6,583 nucleotides of DNA from Fidelibacterota bacterium (GTDB lineage Bacteria; Fidelibacterota; Fidelibacteria; Fidelibacterales; Fidelibacteraceae): positions 1 to 6,583 of the forward strand of contig JAUVKP010000064.1 in the NCBI GenBank assembly GCA_030596185.1, written 5' to 3'. A model generated the notes under the pieces. That model did not search any database, was not told where the DNA came from, and saw only the letters and a list, made by a program, of their open reading frames with translations. Positions 5,470 to 6,583 of this stretch are shown here, one piece after another. The first letter of the stretch is position 1, and the number at the start of each line of letters is the position of its first letter. The translations under genes were made by a program, and so were the position numbers.

Positions 5470-6583
5470 TTATTCCGATAAAACTTTCTCGAGTCGGTTT
5501 ATGAAAACTTTAGGCTTTTCAAATCCGTTCAAGCGTAGATCTTTCCTTTCAACTCCCATTTTGTCATAGAATATAATGGTCGGTACACCTGGAATATTAA
5601 ATTCTTTTTTTATGGCATTCGTGCTATCATTTACAATTGTTAGATTAACTTTGAGCCTTGTGAAATCTTTTAGCAGGTCCAGTACATCCGGATCGGCAAA
5701 CGTGATATGTTCTAATTCTTTACAAGGATTACACCAATTTGCGTAGAAATCGATGATCACAGGTTTTTTTTCACTAATAGAAGTTTGAAGTACAGGGGCT
5801 GAATATGCTTCCCATGAGATCTCATTTACAGTTTGTGTAGCAGGTTTAAGCATAAGTATCCCTGCAGCCAAGATAGCCATGGCAAGAATAACTTTAAATC
5901 TTGAGAACCAGAATACCGATAATCCCGCTTTGTCAATAGCACCATAATAGACAGCCGCAACAATCATATAAACCGGCAATAAAAGATCCGCAACTTTATT
6001 GGGAAGCAAGGGTGATATAAAATAAATGGACATACCTATAAGAGCTAAGCCAAAAAATATTCTTATACCATTCAACCACTCACCTGAACGAGGCAAAGCA
6101 GAGATCTTGCCAGAGAATATTCCCAGGAAGAGATAAGGTACGCCTAGGCCCAAAGCCAAAACGAAGAAGGTAATGAATCCAATAAAAATCGACCCGCTTT
6201 GTGCCACAAAACCTAAAAGACTAACGACAAATGGACCGACACAAGGTGCGGCCACTATGCCCATAGTAAGCCCCATGATCAAAGCACCAAAAGCACCGTT
6301 GCGACTTCCGCCACCAACCTGTGTTAAGGCATTGGGTAATTTAAATTCATAAAGACCGAACATGCTCAGCGATAATGCCAGCATCAAGGCGGCAAAAAAG
6401 ATCAAGGTTGCCGGATGAGCCAGTAGAGAACCCATCATAGAACCGCCAAATGCGGCTAGTGTACCAATAATTGAGTAAGTTATAGCCAAACCCAGAACAT
6501 ACATAACCGCCAATAAAACGGGTGATTTAGATTCTTTTTGAGCTAAAAAATAGCCCATAGTAATTGGAATAAGAGGATAAACG
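5470..6583 (-). CDS. dsbD: Thiol:disulfide interchange protein DsbD-like, partial (5' end outside window)
   Basis: The visible 370 complete codons reach the right window edge in an open frame, so the N-terminus is missing. DsbD takes electrons from cytoplasmic thioredoxin through its membrane domain to periplasmic thiol proteins. The first visible residues, VYPLIPIT, match the CVxPxxPIT motif that opens the DsbD membrane domain; the last base of the preceding codon (C) allows the expected Cys. Counting from the Met at 6556-6558, hydrophobic segments lie at about 13-38, 50-70, 89-116, 122-147, 163-182, 190-206 and 221-237. The second redox Cys is Cys106 in APCVGPFV. The C-terminal thioredoxin-like domain begins near 248 and has WCNPCK at 275-280 and the cis-Pro motif GVPT at 324-327. 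That Met is internal to a conserved motif and is not the start. Whether the periplasmic alpha domain of full DsbD is present cannot be seen. The stop is 64 bases before the complex II cluster. Confidence 0.92.
   Translation of the reverse strand, partial: VYPLIPITMGYFLAQKESKSPVLLAVMYVLGLAITYSIIGTLAAFGGSMMGSLLAHPATLIFFAALMLALSLSMFGLYEFKLPNALTQVGGGSRNGAFGALIMGLTMGIVAAPCVGPFVVSLLGFVAQSGSIFIGFITFFVLALGLGVPYLFLGIFSGKISALPRSGEWLNGIRIFFGLALIGMSIYFISPLLPNKVADLLLPVYMIVAAVYYGAIDKAGLSVFWFSRFKVILAMAILAAGILMLKPATQTVNEISWEAYSAPVLQTSISEKKPVIIDFYANWCNPCKELEHITFADPDVLDLLKDFTRLKVNLTIVNDSTNAIKKEFNIPGVPTIIFYDKMGVERKDLRLNGFEKPKVFINRLEKVLSE

Noticed and set aside
6556..6558. ATG as the start codon of the DsbD-like gene.
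   Set aside because: The frame stays open to the window edge, and the codons upstream encode VYPLIPIT, part of the conserved opening of the DsbD membrane domain. This Met is internal.
5470..6583. A previously undescribed defence or mobile system.
   Set aside because: No transposase, integrase, nuclease, toxin, CRISPR-like repeat or direct-repeat array is visible anywhere in the window; five of the six genes are clear members of metabolic or redox families.

Overview
The window is an AT-rich stretch in which all six genes lie on the minus strand, so transcription runs from high to low coordinates. The proteins point to a respiring, diderm (Gram-negative-type) bacterium: a DsbD-type thiol reductant exporter, a heme-containing complex II, and a signal-peptide protein with a beta-barrel-like C-terminal half. 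No rRNA or other phylogenetic marker is present. A low-GC member of the FCB group or a similar lineage is a guess, not a result.

Layout in transcription order. (1) 6583-5470: the 3' part of a DsbD-like gene, cut by the right window edge. It covers the membrane electron-relay domain and the C-terminal thioredoxin domain. (2) A 64-base AT-rich gap with a possible promoter. (3) 5405-2256: a four-gene complex II (succinate dehydrogenase/fumarate reductase) cluster in the order SdhD-like, SdhC-like, SdhA, SdhB. Each junction is a 4-base ATGA stop/start overlap. (4) 2216-864: a MmgE/PrpD-family protein, 38-39 bases behind sdhB, with a GTG start and a strong Shine-Dalgarno sequence; it may be 2-methylcitrate dehydratase. 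(5) A 95-base gap with a candidate promoter and an inverted repeat. (6) 768-1: the 5' part of an exported protein with a signal peptide, an acyl-carrier-protein-like segment without the phosphopantetheine serine, a Lys/Pro-rich linker and an aromatic, Gly-rich beta-barrel-like region. It is cut by the left window edge.

How they fit together: complex II oxidises succinate (or reduces fumarate) at the cytoplasmic membrane. The PrpD-family enzyme may belong to the methylcitrate cycle, which turns propionyl-CoA plus oxaloacetate into succinate plus pyruvate and so would feed complex II; prpB and prpC are not in the window. DsbD carries reducing power to the periplasm and has no obvious metabolic link to complex II. 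The most unusual points are the exported ACP-like domain, the D-before-C order of the membrane anchors, and a complex II that keeps both heme-ligand histidines but lacks several residues of the E. coli ubiquinone site and has Ser at a flavin-site position that is Gln or Glu in the E. coli enzymes.
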